Source of the DNA: JAVJRN01 sp040218415
GTDB taxonomy: Bacteria > Bacteroidota > Bacteroidia > Cytophagales > Cyclobacteriaceae
Length of the DNA: 64,000 nt
Direction: 5' to 3'
NCBI GenBank assembly: GCA_040218415.1
Contig: JAVJRN010000029.1
Coordinates: forward strand, 62,001 to 126,000
In this document: piece by piece, positions 7,922-16,248 of the stretch
How the letters are laid out: the number at the start of each line of letters is the position of its first letter
Position numbering within the stretch: position 1 is the first letter of the stretch
Made by a program: the position numbers and the translations under genes
Notes under the pieces: model-generated
Told to the model about the DNA's origin: nothing
Databases searched by the model: none
What the model saw: the letters and a program-made list of their open reading frames with translations, nothing else

Positions 7922-8136
7922 AGATGCTTGATCTAATAAGACTTTCAGTACCCAATGACAATAGAGTATTTCTTTCAATGAATTCCAACAGATCCCAAAC
8001 CACTTAAGTAGTTGGAATGGTTTCGTTGCTTAAAAAAAGAAAAAACAATGGTTGAAGACTTGAACAGAGGTTAGTAGCCTATTTAAGATTAAATACGCAT
8101 TCCAATTGCTAATATTTAAACTCATATTTGCCGAGC

Positions 8137-9210
8137 ATGAAAATTCTAGTTCTCGTCCCCTATCCACACAACAAAGCACCCTCTCAGCGCTTCCGGTTCG
8201 AGTTTTTCCTCAACTCTCTTAAGACTGAAAAAATAGACCATGATTTTCAATCTTTCTTATCCGAAAACGGCTGGAAACATTCTTATGTAAAAGGTGCCGT
8301 GGCGATGAAAATTTGGGCATTGGTGAGTGGCTACCTACGGCGAATCATTTGCCTTTTTAAAATTCATCGCTATAATCTCGTTTTCATCCACCGTGAGCTT
8401 ACGCCTTTTGGCCCCCCAATTTTTGAATGGATCATTGCGAAAGTTTTTAGAAAAAAAATAATCTATGACTTTGATGACGCCATATGGATGGCCGACCCGA
8501 ATGGAGAATCGAAACTGTGGAAAACATTGAAATGGAGGAGCAAGGTGGCTTCCACCTGTGCATGGAGCTGGAAAGTATCCGCTGGCAATCAATACCTCGC
8601 CAATTATGCCTCGCAATATTGTGAAAAAGTGGTGCTCTTCCCTACCGTGGTGAATACCGCCATTCATCGCCCAAAAAATGATCAGTCAAATTTTCTAGCA
8701 AAGAAGTTGGTCATCGGCTGGACGGGCTCTCACTCCACCTTGGTGTATCTCGATCCCCTCATTCCGGTTTTAAAAAAATTAGAACAAGTACATGCTTTTG
8801 ACTTTTTAGTCATTGCCAATAAAAACCCAGCACTGCCTTTGCAAGGATTTTACTTTTTACCCTGGCAAGAAAAAACCGAGATAGAAGACCTCTCACAAAT
8901 AGATATTGGCATCATGCCTTTAGCAGATAATGAATGGTCGAAAGGAAAATGCGGGTTTAAGTTGATTCAATATGGCGCTTTGGAAATACCTTCGGTCACC
9001 AGTCCGGTTGGCGTCAACACCGACATTATCCAAGATGGCATCAACGGTTACTTAGCCTCGACAGATGAAGAATGGGTAGAAAAATTATCCTTATTGATCA
9101 AAGATGCAACGCTTCGCAAAACGATGGGGCAGGCCGGGCAAAAAATAGTGGAAAACCACTACAGCGTGGAAGCCAACCAAGAAAAATGGCTCAGCCTTTT
9201 CAAGGATTGA
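8137..9210 (+). CDS. Family 4-type glycosyltransferase
   Basis: 357 residues from the ATG at 8137. A TTG three codons upstream is possible, but the ATG gives the usual MKILVLVPYP start. The protein has the GT-B arrangement: an N-terminal Rossmann half with RFRFEFF and a DFDDAIWM segment (KIIYDFDDAIW is typical of this group), a linker around VIGWTGSHST, and a C-terminal donor-binding half with GFKLIQYGALEIPSV at about 273-287. It should transfer a sugar from a nucleotide donor to a surface glycan. No other polysaccharide genes are adjacent, so it is an orphan and the acceptor is unknown. Confidence 0.85.
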   Translation: MKILVLVPYPHNKAPSQRFRFEFFLNSLKTEKIDHDFQSFLSENGWKHSYVKGAVAMKIWALVSGYLRRIICLFKIHRYNLVFIHRELTPFGPPIFEWIIAKVFRKKIIYDFDDAIWMADPNGESKLWKTLKWRSKVASTCAWSWKVSAGNQYLANYASQYCEKVVLFPTVVNTAIHRPKNDQSNFLAKKLVIGWTGSHSTLVYLDPLIPVLKKLEQVHAFDFLVIANKNPALPLQGFYFLPWQEKTEIEDLSQIDIGIMPLADNEWSKGKCGFKLIQYGALEIPSVTSPVGVNTDIIQDGINGYLASTDEEWVEKLSLLIKDATLRKTMGQAGQKIVENHYSVEANQEKWLSLFKD

Positions 9211-9229
9211 GCCTCTTTATTGACCACCA

Positions 9230-10348
9230 TCAAAGTAGAAAATCCTGATAATTATCTTGGTTCACCACTTGAGATGAAATAACCGGATAGGCATTCAAAA
9301 AAGTTTTCGAAAACTTGGCTTTGGCCTTAGGATTCCATTTCATTTCAAAAGCATAAAACTCCTGATTCACCTCCTCGAGGTAATCAATTTCCTGTTGCTG
9401 GGTCGTTCTCCAAAAGTATTTGGCCGCATACATCCTGTCATAAGCCACCTTCTTCATCCGCTCACTAATGAGGAAGTTTTCCCACAAAGCACCAATATCT
9501 GTGCGAGAGGTTATCGGCTGAAAGTTACCAATGACTGCATTGCGAATGCCATTGTCATAAAAATAGATCTTACGCCCCTTTTTGATCTCGTTTCTCACAT
9601 TTCTACTCAAAGCTGGCAAACTGAAAAGGACATAAGCCTTTTCGAGCAGATCAACATATTTCTCCACAGTTGCATAATCTGCACCTACCAGCTGCCCTAC
9701 TTCATGAAAAGAAACTTCATGGCCCACTTGGAGGGCAATGGCTTTCAATATTTTCTCCAACAGTGCAGGCTTTTTAATTGTCTCCAAACTCAATAAGTCT
9801 TTGTACAAATAGCTATCCGCCAGATCCTTTAGATTTCGCAGTTGGTCAGGAGGATGGCTGACTATTTCCGGATAATAGCCAAAAATCAATCTTTGCGCCA
9901 ATTGCCGCTTTTCTTCCAATAACCCATGATGGTTCACCATTTCCTTAAAAGAAAGTGGATACAAATGGTACTCGTACTTTCTCCCGGTAAGCGGTTCGTT
10001 TACTTCGCTAGCAAGATCCAACGCCGATGAACCAGTGGCTACCACCTGAACATGGGGTATTTCATCGGTAAAGAGCTTCAAAGTGATCCCAATATTTTTT
10101 ATTCGCTGAGCTTCATCAATGAAAACCATCTTATGACTTCCGATCAATGCCCTCAGACTGGCAGATGTCGTGCCTGAAAGAATGTTTCTTACATCCGCCT
10201 CATCGCCATTGAAACGTATATATTTTCGATCGTGCAATAAGTGATTGATCAAGGTAGTTTTCCCCGATTGTCTGGGTCCCATGATGATGATCGCCTTTCC
10301 TCTGAAAAAGTCTTTTTGTAACGAATTATGGATAGATCGAATAATCAC
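9230..10348 (-). CDS. AAA-type ATPase with DUF4143 domain
   Basis: 372 residues. Walker A is GPRQSGKTT at 24-32, Walker B is MVFIDE at 74-79, and ATGSSALDL follows as sensor. The C-terminal part has the nuclease-like DUF4143 pattern (a YFWRTTQQQEIDYL segment with E and D). Such proteins are frequent in Bacteroidota and Archaea accessory regions, often as many paralogues, and have no settled function. The gene converges on the glycosyltransferase with 19 bp between the stop codons. A 21-bp direct repeat lies in its upstream region. Confidence 0.85.
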   Translation of the reverse strand: MIIRSIHNSLQKDFFRGKAIIIMGPRQSGKTTLINHLLHDRKYIRFNGDEADVRNILSGTTSASLRALIGSHKMVFIDEAQRIKNIGITLKLFTDEIPHVQVVATGSSALDLASEVNEPLTGRKYEYHLYPLSFKEMVNHHGLLEEKRQLAQRLIFGYYPEIVSHPPDQLRNLKDLADSYLYKDLLSLETIKKPALLEKILKAIALQVGHEVSFHEVGQLVGADYATVEKYVDLLEKAYVLFSLPALSRNVRNEIKKGRKIYFYDNGIRNAVIGNFQPITSRTDIGALWENFLISERMKKVAYDRMYAAKYFWRTTQQQEIDYLEEVNQEFYAFEMKWNPKAKAKFSKTFLNAYPVISSQVVNQDNYQDFLL

Positions 10349-10402
10349 GAGATCACTATTTCGAACAAAAGTATAATATTATCTGATGTAATCCTTCAAA
10401 AC

Positions 10403-10455
10403 CATAATATTTATAGATTTTAATCTCATAAAAACATAATATTTATAGATTTTAA
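10403..10455. repeat. Two exact 21-bp direct repeats
   Basis: The 21-bp word beginning cataatatttatagatttt occurs at 10403-10423 and again at 10435-10455, a 32-bp period (three helical turns). It starts 55 bp upstream of the leftward ATPase start and could be an operator or the remains of slippage. Confidence 0.75.
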
Positions 10456-10663
10456 AGCTCAAATTTGATCAATGTCCAAGTAATAGGTAGGCCTTTGAGT
10501 AGGTTTTTAAAGAACCTCAAGGGTAAATTACTTGAATACCCAAGCAATCATCATTACCAAAAGTCGTCCTTTTTCGGAGGAATTAGGTATTGAAAAAGCA
10601 CTTCGTATGCTTATCGCTGGACATTGACTTTTCTCCTGAAAATCGTTGTAGCATGTCCCAAAA

Positions 10664-10690
10664 CAAAAAAAGCCAGACGTTACTCTGGCT
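10664..10690 (-). terminator. Terminator of the persulfide dioxygenase gene
   Basis: On the minus strand AGCCAGA (10690-10684) pairs with TCTGGCT (10677-10671), followed by seven T residues. Confidence 0.85.
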
Positions 10691-10719
10691 TAATATTATA
10701 GTATGTAAAAGCTTCGATC

Positions 10720-12129
10720 TTACTTCAAAGTAGACGGGCAAACGTAGGCTGTTTTTGGAACGTCCGTTTCTGCAATGGCCTTAAAACCTCCCGCCACATC
10801 TACGATCTGGTGAAAGCCTCTCGATTTCAATATGGATGCGGCAATCATGGATCGATAACCACCAGCACAATGCACATGGTATACGGTCTCTTGATCTATC
10901 TGATTCATACTTGCACTGATAAAATCCAATGGCAAATTTTGTGCGCTTTCAACATGTTCTGCTTCGTACTCGGAACCTTTTCTTACATCCAAAACCTTCA
11001 AGTCACCCGCACTGAATTTTTCAGAGAACTCACTCGCTGGGATAGAGGTTACATGATCTACTTCCTTGCCCGCAGCTTTCCATGCGGCTAGTCCTCCGTC
11101 CAAGTATCCCAAAGTATTGTCATATCCTACTCTTGACAATCTTGTAACAATTTCTTCTTCTCTTCCAGCATCGGTAATAAAAATAATGGGCTGCTGCAGA
11201 TCAGGAATCAAAGCACCTACCCATGGCGCAAAACTTCCATCAATACCAATAAATATAGAGTTAGGCACGTGATCTTCAGCAAAAGCTTGTGGTGAACGTG
11301 TATCCAAAACCAGTGCGCCTTCATGATTGGCCATTGCTTCAAAGGTGTCTACATCTAGTGCAACATTTCCCTTCTCAAGAACTTCATCAAGTCCTATGGC
11401 TCCTGACTTATTCATCGCCACATTTTGAGCGAAATATTGCGGTGGAGGCAGCAAACCATCAGTCACTTCTTTGACAAACTCTGCTTTGGTCATGTCCGCT
11501 CTTAGGGCGTAGTTTGTTTTTTTCTGGTTGCCCAAAAGATCGGTGGTTTCTTTACTCATGTTTTTACCACAAGCCGAACCCGCACCATGCGCAGGATATA
11601 CGATGACGCTATCTGGCAATGTCATTATTTTTTCTCTCAAGCTGTCGTATAGAAAACCTGCAAGATCGTCTTGGGTAAGATCCCCTTTTTGCGCTAAATC
11701 GGGTCTGCCGACATCACCGATAAACAAGGTGTCGCCGCTAAAGATGGCGTGCTCTTTTCCCGCTTCATCGAGCAATAAGTAAGTGGTACTTTCCATGGTA
11801 TGGCCGGGCGTGTGAAGCACTTTGATCTTTAACTTACCTAAAGCAAAGATTTCTCCATCACTGGCTTCATGAATGTTATATTCCGTTTTTGCATTTGGGC
11901 CAAATACGATGGTAGCGCCAGTTTTAGCAGCCAGATCTACATGCCCGGAAACAAAATCAGCATGAAAATGGGTCTCAAAAATGTATTTAATCTTTGCGTT
12001 TTCCCTCTCGGCCTTTGCGATGTATGGCAATGACTCTCTCAACGGATCTATAATAGCAGCTTCGCCTTCGCTTTCAATATAATAGGCTCCTTGTGCTAAG
12101 CAACCTGTATAAATCTGTTCAATTTTCAT
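10720..12129 (-). CDS. Persulfide dioxygenase-type metallo-beta-lactamase fused to two rhodanese domains
   Basis: 469 residues. Residues 1-200 form an ETHE1-like metallo-beta-lactamase domain with HFHAD at 54-58, H110, D133 (SGDTLFIGDVGRPDL) and H181 as metal ligands. Two rhodanese domains follow. The first (about 255-355) has Asp320 where the catalytic Cys should be and is probably inactive; the second (about 365-465) carries Cys421 in HVHCAGGYRS. Fusions of this type (CstB/Blh-like) oxidise glutathione or low-molecular-weight persulfide to sulfite and transfer sulfur. The start is 61 bp downstream of a Crp/Fnr-type palindrome, and the gene ends in its own terminator. Confidence 0.9.
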   Translation of the reverse strand: MKIEQIYTGCLAQGAYYIESEGEAAIIDPLRESLPYIAKAERENAKIKYIFETHFHADFVSGHVDLAAKTGATIVFGPNAKTEYNIHEASDGEIFALGKLKIKVLHTPGHTMESTTYLLLDEAGKEHAIFSGDTLFIGDVGRPDLAQKGDLTQDDLAGFLYDSLREKIMTLPDSVIVYPAHGAGSACGKNMSKETTDLLGNQKKTNYALRADMTKAEFVKEVTDGLLPPPQYFAQNVAMNKSGAIGLDEVLEKGNVALDVDTFEAMANHEGALVLDTRSPQAFAEDHVPNSIFIGIDGSFAPWVGALIPDLQQPIIFITDAGREEEIVTRLSRVGYDNTLGYLDGGLAAWKAAGKEVDHVTSIPASEFSEKFSAGDLKVLDVRKGSEYEAEHVESAQNLPLDFISASMNQIDQETVYHVHCAGGYRSMIAASILKSRGFHQIVDVAGGFKAIAETDVPKTAYVCPSTLK

Positions 12130-12189
12130 ATTAATTATTTTTTCTTTTAATTCTATATAGCAATGATACGGATACCCGAAAAAGTATGA

Positions 12190-12205
12190 TGTAACATTAG
12201 TTACA
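12190..12205. promoter_or_regulatory. Crp/Fnr-type operator before the persulfide dioxygenase gene
   Basis: TGTAACATTAGTTACA, a 16-bp palindrome with the TGTAAC-N4-GTTACA layout shared by five sites in this island. It is 61 bp upstream of the start codon at 12129. Confidence 0.7.
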
Positions 12206-12285
12206 CTTCGTCATTTTTGTAAGTCCTATCCATTGTTTTGTAAATTTTCTGTCGTTAAAAACTCCATAAAGTAAAGTTAAGATAC

Positions 12286-12468
12286 TTAACATTCAAGATA
12301 AGTAGCAATAAAATCGATCTCTTCATAAGGTACCATCAATGAAAGTGCTAAGGTCGATTCCTCCAAGTATACGCTCGTTTTTCTATAAAACACAAATGAC
12401 AGTTGATTGGTACCCTTTGTTCGGTCTATCGCCAGAGAACCTCTCACCATCATCTTCTTTTCCTCCAT
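12286..12468 (-). CDS. Small hypothetical protein behind the SulP gene
   Basis: 60 residues, not recognised. The start ATG lies 8 bp after the SulP stop, and the sequence reads like a compact alpha/beta protein (SLAIDRTKGTNQLSFVFYRK...). No membrane segment or signal is seen. Close spacing behind a transporter and a reasonable composition favour a real gene in the SulP operon, but nothing further supports it. Confidence 0.45.
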   Translation of the reverse strand: MEEKKMMVRGSLAIDRTKGTNQLSFVFYRKTSVYLEESTLALSLMVPYEEIDFIATYLEC

Positions 12469-12476
12469 TTGTTATC

Positions 12477-14192
12477 TTAGTTGTGTTGTAAGGCCAGTTC
12501 ATTTGGCGTAAGTCGATCGTGCTCGTTGAGTCCTGCTATGGCATTGTTCAAAGTGAGAAATATATTCTCCGTTCCAATTTCGTCGAGCAAGCCTGTTTTG
12601 AATAAGGTATCCCTTACCGGACCCACTACATCGGTGAGCACTAAAGTAACTTCTCTTTCTTTAATCCCCTGAATCAAATCACTGATTCCTTGCACCGCCG
12701 AAGCATCTATCTGACTGATCGCCGAAGCATCCAACAAGATATATTTAACCTCTGGCAACTTGTCCAGATTCTCCTCTATGTACTCTTTTATAAATTGTAT
12801 ATTGATAAAAGACAATGGCGCATCTACTCTGACAATCAACTTATCTGCCCAGCGTTCTAAGTCCTTGAATCGGTGAATATTCCTAAATTCATTTTGCCCT
12901 TTTAGCCTCCCCAGCTGAGCGATATGCGGATAAGCAGACCGATAGAGTAATATCAAAATGGAAAAAATGACGCCCGTGACAATACCAGGAACCATACTAA
13001 AATTGAGCGTAACTAGAAAAGTAGCGGCAAGCAATCCAAACTCCATTTTATTTTCTTTCCAAAGCTTTCGGGCATATCCTATATCCATCAAACTCGCTAT
13101 GGCCACCATAATAATAGAAGCAAGAATGGCTTGGGGCAAGTAGTAAAATAATGGAGTTAAAAATAAGAGTGTGATGGCCACCAAAGCCGCACTGATGATA
13201 GAAGCCAAAGGGGTTACTGCACCTGCTTGATGATTAACTGCTGATCGTGAAAAACCACCCGTCACAGGATAAGACTGAAACAAAGAACCAATAAGATTGG
13301 CTGCTCCTAATCCAATTAACTCTTGATTGGCGACTACCTTATAGCCTGTACTTTTCGCCTCAATCGCTTTGGCTACCGAGTAGGCCTCCATAAATGCCAC
13401 CACAGAAATGGTGAGCGCAAGAGGAATCAATTCGCCCATTTTTCCTAAATCAAAATTGGGTAATTGAAAAGGCGGAAGACCCTCAGGAATTGCCTTTACA
13501 ATGGACACACCCGCTTCGTGGAGGTTAAATAAATACACCAACCCTGTTCCAAAAATGACCGCAACCAAAGCTCCTGGAATGTTTTTATGCAGTTTTTTGG
13601 CTGCTTTGATAATCACAAATCCTCCAATACCAATGAGTAAGGTCAATAAATGAGTTTCATCAACCTTTTGCGCAGCATTCCACAGAATCTCAAAGACGTT
13701 ATTGCTTTTTTCAATATTGGTGCCTAGTAAATATTTTAATTGGTTGAGCCCTATGATCAAGGCTGCCGCCGAGGTGAAGCCGCTAATGACTGGCTTGGAA
13801 AGCAAATTGGTAATGAAGCCCATCTTGAACACGCCCAAAAGAAGCTGAAATAGCCCCATGAAAAAAGCCAGTAAAATCGCAAACCCGATATAAGCGTCTG
13901 AACCTTCGGTAGCTAATACAGAAACTCCGGCAGCCACCAAAAGAGAATCCATCGCTACGGGACCTACAGAAAGCTGCCTTGACGTGCCAAATAGGGCGTA
14001 AATTACCTGAGGGACTATCGACGCATATAATCCATAGACTGGCGGAAGACCAGCAATTAAGGCATAGGCCATGCCTTGTGGTATGAGCATGATTCCCACC
14101 GTGATTCCCGCAAAAACATCTCCGTTGAGTTGTGACTTTTTATAGCTCGGCAGCCATTGGGTAATAGGGAAAGTCTTTTTGATGAAAGTCAT
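12477..14192 (-). CDS. SulP-family sulfate/anion permease with STAS domain
   Basis: 571 residues with the SulP core of about 12-14 membrane segments. It opens with the signature QGMAYALIAGLPPVYGLYAS near residue 40 and ends in a cytosolic STAS domain (about 440-555; ILLDASAISQIDASAVQGIS). SulP proteins move sulfate, bicarbonate or related anions. The neighbouring persulfide dioxygenase makes sulfite and the TsdA-like enzyme handles thiosulfate, so a sulfur oxyanion is the likeliest substrate, by inference only. A Crp/Fnr-type palindrome lies 53 bp upstream. Confidence 0.9.
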   Translation of the reverse strand: MTFIKKTFPITQWLPSYKKSQLNGDVFAGITVGIMLIPQGMAYALIAGLPPVYGLYASIVPQVIYALFGTSRQLSVGPVAMDSLLVAAGVSVLATEGSDAYIGFAILLAFFMGLFQLLLGVFKMGFITNLLSKPVISGFTSAAALIIGLNQLKYLLGTNIEKSNNVFEILWNAAQKVDETHLLTLLIGIGGFVIIKAAKKLHKNIPGALVAVIFGTGLVYLFNLHEAGVSIVKAIPEGLPPFQLPNFDLGKMGELIPLALTISVVAFMEAYSVAKAIEAKSTGYKVVANQELIGLGAANLIGSLFQSYPVTGGFSRSAVNHQAGAVTPLASIISAALVAITLLFLTPLFYYLPQAILASIIMVAIASLMDIGYARKLWKENKMEFGLLAATFLVTLNFSMVPGIVTGVIFSILILLYRSAYPHIAQLGRLKGQNEFRNIHRFKDLERWADKLIVRVDAPLSFINIQFIKEYIEENLDKLPEVKYILLDASAISQIDASAVQGISDLIQGIKEREVTLVLTDVVGPVRDTLFKTGLLDEIGTENIFLTLNNAIAGLNEHDRLTPNELALQHN

Positions 14193-14244
14193 ACTACTAT
14201 GAAATTAGTCTAAAGTAAAGCTAGGTAGCCATCATTATCGATCA

Positions 14245-14260
14245 TGTAACAATTGTGACA
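14245..14260. promoter_or_regulatory. Crp/Fnr-type operator before the SulP gene
   Basis: TGTAACAATTGTGACA, 53 bp upstream of the SulP start. It differs from the perfect palindrome at one position. Confidence 0.65.
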
Positions 14261-14267
14261 TAGGCTT

Positions 14268-14897
14268 TTAAAGTATCTCTATTTTGTTTCTCCCCTGTTC
14301 TATTTTATCCTCTTTTTCCAGCTGCTTGAGCAGTCTTGATATGACCACACGCGAAGTGCTGAGTTCGTTGGCTATTTGCTCGTGGGTCTTATGGATTTCA
14401 AAAGAACCGGTAGCTTGCTTGGTGTCGAGCAGGTATTTATACAATCGCTCATCCATTTTATGAAAAACCACGCTATCAATGGTGGTCAGCAACTCATCAA
14501 ACCGCATTTGATAGGAACTAAAAACAAATCTTCTGAAGGATGGATATTTTGTAATCCACTTATCCATGTCGCCCATAGGAATCATCCAAATCGTAGAATC
14601 CTCCTCTGCCAATACCTTGAAGGATGATTTTTTTCCTTCGATACAGCAAGTAATAGACATGGCACAAGTCTCGCCTCCTTCTAAGTAATACAAAAAAACC
14701 TCTTGCCCATTAGGATCTTGGCGAAGCACCTTCAACAAACCACTCAAGACTATGGGCATTTCATTGCCCGGACTTTCGGGGCTAACCACTATTTGTCCCG
14801 CCTTTACTTTTTTCAACCGGCCAATGGTTGTGATCTCATCAATCAGCTTATTTTCAAGGCCTGTTCGGGCTAGTATTACATCTATGTCTTCACTCAT
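14268..14897 (-). CDS. Crp/Fnr-family transcriptional regulator, probable master of the sulfur island
   Basis: 209 residues: a cyclic-nucleotide-binding-type beta-barrel (about 25-115), a long dimer helix and a winged helix-turn-helix (about 165-205; HEQIANELSTSRVVISRLLK). The barrel lacks the arginine/serine phosphate-binding cassette of true CRP. It carries three cysteines, C78, C84 and C85, in GETCAMSITCCIEG, so a thiol-based or ligand-free signal is more likely than cAMP. Palindromes of the expected TGTRAC-N4-GTYACA form lie in five promoter regions between 12.2 and 23.2 kb. The gene ends only 8 bp from the SulP operator. Confidence 0.88.
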   Translation of the reverse strand: MSEDIDVILARTGLENKLIDEITTIGRLKKVKAGQIVVSPESPGNEMPIVLSGLLKVLRQDPNGQEVFLYYLEGGETCAMSITCCIEGKKSSFKVLAEEDSTIWMIPMGDMDKWITKYPSFRRFVFSSYQMRFDELLTTIDSVVFHKMDERLYKYLLDTKQATGSFEIHKTHEQIANELSTSRVVISRLLKQLEKEDKIEQGRNKIEIL

Positions 14898-15135
14898 ATT
14901 CTATCGGTATACATGATTACTTGGTGTAACGTGGGTTTTAATCGCTTTCAATCTCGGACGCTTAATGATGTATGGATCAATCAAAACAAAGAAGATTATT
15001 ATGAAATTTTTCTCCAAAACGAACAAAAACGCGTCATCCAACCGCAAAAGAAGGCCTCTACAAATCGAGTTTTCTTTACGTACTCTTTTACAAAAATAAT
15101 GAAAGAAAAAGTAGCAGCATGCGGTTCAAATTGTC

Positions 15136-15660
15136 TCAATAATACAATACACTGTAACCGTTTTGTTGATATTCCACCAAGGTGGTAATGGCAGAGATCG
15201 CCAATTCAATATCTGTACCCATATCCTCCACGTTGAATCCTCTAGCGATCACCGCCTGCCCACATACCATGAATTTCACGCCTATTTCTCTCAAGGCTTC
15301 TATCACAGGCACATCTGGATTATTCTTCCTGTATTTTCTTTGGAAAGCTTGGTCGGACATGATTGTCTTAGTTGCTGCACCATGCACAATCACGACAAGT
15401 TGAAGTTGATTTGGAGTGATACCTGCCAAACCATATAAATTAACCAATCTAGCGATGCGATCAATATTTTTGTTTAATCCGCTGGCGGTCGTATCCGCGC
15501 TGGTCAAATCAATGAGAATTTTTCCTCCACGCTTAGGAAGTGTGGCATTTGCCAAATTTACAACTCCACCATATTCTTTGATTATTGGGTATTCCATACG
15601 CTGTGCTTTGGTCGATAGGGTACAAATAGTGATTAGAAGAAAAAAATATAAACTTTTCAT
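15136..15660 (-). CDS. Secreted DsrE-family protein
   Basis: 174 residues from the ATG at 15660, which starts a signal peptide (MKSLYFFLLITICTLSTKAQ); the frame is open further upstream but runs into the operator palindrome. The mature part has the DsrE/DsrF-like fold: LIDLTSADTTASGLNKNIDR, QLVVIVHGAATKTIM, IEALREIGVKFMVCGQAVIA. The single Cys in FMVCGQ corresponds to the sulfur-carrying cysteine in related proteins. Its probable role is periplasmic sulfur relay. A 17-bp inverted repeat containing a Crp/Fnr box lies 43 bp upstream. Confidence 0.82.
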   Translation of the reverse strand: MKSLYFFLLITICTLSTKAQRMEYPIIKEYGGVVNLANATLPKRGGKILIDLTSADTTASGLNKNIDRIARLVNLYGLAGITPNQLQLVVIVHGAATKTIMSDQAFQRKYRKNNPDVPVIEALREIGVKFMVCGQAVIARGFNVEDMGTDIELAISAITTLVEYQQNGYSVLYY

Positions 15661-15702
15661 AAATATCATAACATTTGTCTTGGTCAAAAATGCACTTAAA
15701 TA

Positions 15703-15740
15703 TTTTCTTGTTGTGTGACTTTTGTCACACAACAAGAAAA
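15703..15740. promoter_or_regulatory. Long perfect inverted repeat containing a Crp/Fnr box
   Basis: Arms of 17 bp (15703-15719 and 15724-15740) pair perfectly around a TTTT centre. The middle 16 bp, TGTGACTTTTGTCACA at 15714-15729, match the operator pattern of the island and the classic CRP box TGTGA-N6-TCACA. It lies between the divergent DsrE and DUF2892 genes and could control both. Confidence 0.75.
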
Positions 15741-15883
15741 AAGAAAGATTAACCTTTGACTATGTAAAAACATAAAATAAGCATGAAAACGAGCCATAAG
15801 GCTTCTCTCAAATATTATGGATCTAAAAACCAGTGAAGTCTAAATACACGAGAAAAAATGCTTGTTTCAACAACTATAAAATT

Positions 15884-16093
15884 ATGAAAAAGAACATGAG
15901 CAAGGCTGATGCTATCATTAGGATAATTGTAGCAACAGTGATTTTAATCTTATGGTATTCAGGTGCAATAAGCGGAACAATTTTGATCGTATTAGCCGTA
16001 GTAGCAGCTATTTTTATGATTACTGGTTTTATTAACTTTTGTCCGCTTTATGGTGTTTTAGGCATAAGAACCAGACCAAAGTCTGTTGAGTAA
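15884..16093 (+). CDS. DUF2892 small membrane protein
   Basis: 69 residues from the ATG at 15884 (MKKNMSKADAIIRIIVATVI). The frame opens 17 codons earlier, but this start gives the family N-terminus. Two membrane helices are followed by INFCPLYGVLGIRT, the DUF2892 ending (also the tail of YgaP-type membrane rhodaneses). The family often accompanies rhodanese genes. Here it diverges from the DsrE gene and is closed by a terminator. Confidence 0.85.
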   Translation: MKKNMSKADAIIRIIVATVILILWYSGAISGTILIVLAVVAAIFMITGFINFCPLYGVLGIRTRPKSVE

Positions 16094-16144
16094 CTCTTTG
16101 ATTATCAACACACTATTTCTTCAACTTTTTATAAAAAAAATTCC

Positions 16145-16178
16145 AATGTCTGCTATTAAAATGGTAGACATTTTTTTT
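16145..16178 (+). terminator. Terminator of the DUF2892 gene
   Basis: AATGTCTGCTAT pairs with ATGGTAGACATT (12 bp with two G-U pairs) around a taaa loop, then eight T residues. Confidence 0.8.
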
Positions 16179-16248
16179 GTTGCTTATTTCATGACAGTCA
16201 ATAGAAAAATCCATTCACCAATTGACGTGTCTTATAAAAAAGCAAAAC

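Larger units (their letters stand above)
7112..8136. other. Gene-poor stretch with small hairpins and short repeats
   Basis: About 1 kb without a convincing gene. Visible structure: a REP-like hairpin CTCGTT-tgt-AACGAG at 7179-7193, a CCTCCT/AGGAGG inverted repeat around 7290-7312, and GTATGGA repeated at 7664, 7675 and (as GTATGAC) 7686 with an 11-bp period. One 60-codon frame (7739-7921) is listed separately. No tRNA or known RNA was recognised. Confidence 0.5.
10349..10719. other. Intergenic region upstream of the ATPase gene
   Basis: 370 bp holding the direct repeat at 10403-10455 near the ATPase start and the terminator of the persulfide dioxygenase gene at its far end. No gene is seen between. 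Confidence 0.5.

Noticed and set aside
14917..14929. TTAC-N5-GTAA palindrome upstream of the Crp/Fnr gene as an autoregulatory site
   Set aside because: The half-sites are in the opposite order from the TGTAAC-N4-GTTACA operators, so it does not fit the motif.
14913..15188. 91-codon forward ORF between the Crp/Fnr and DsrE genes
   Set aside because: It overlaps the end of the DsrE gene, has a poor composition and no recognisable motif.
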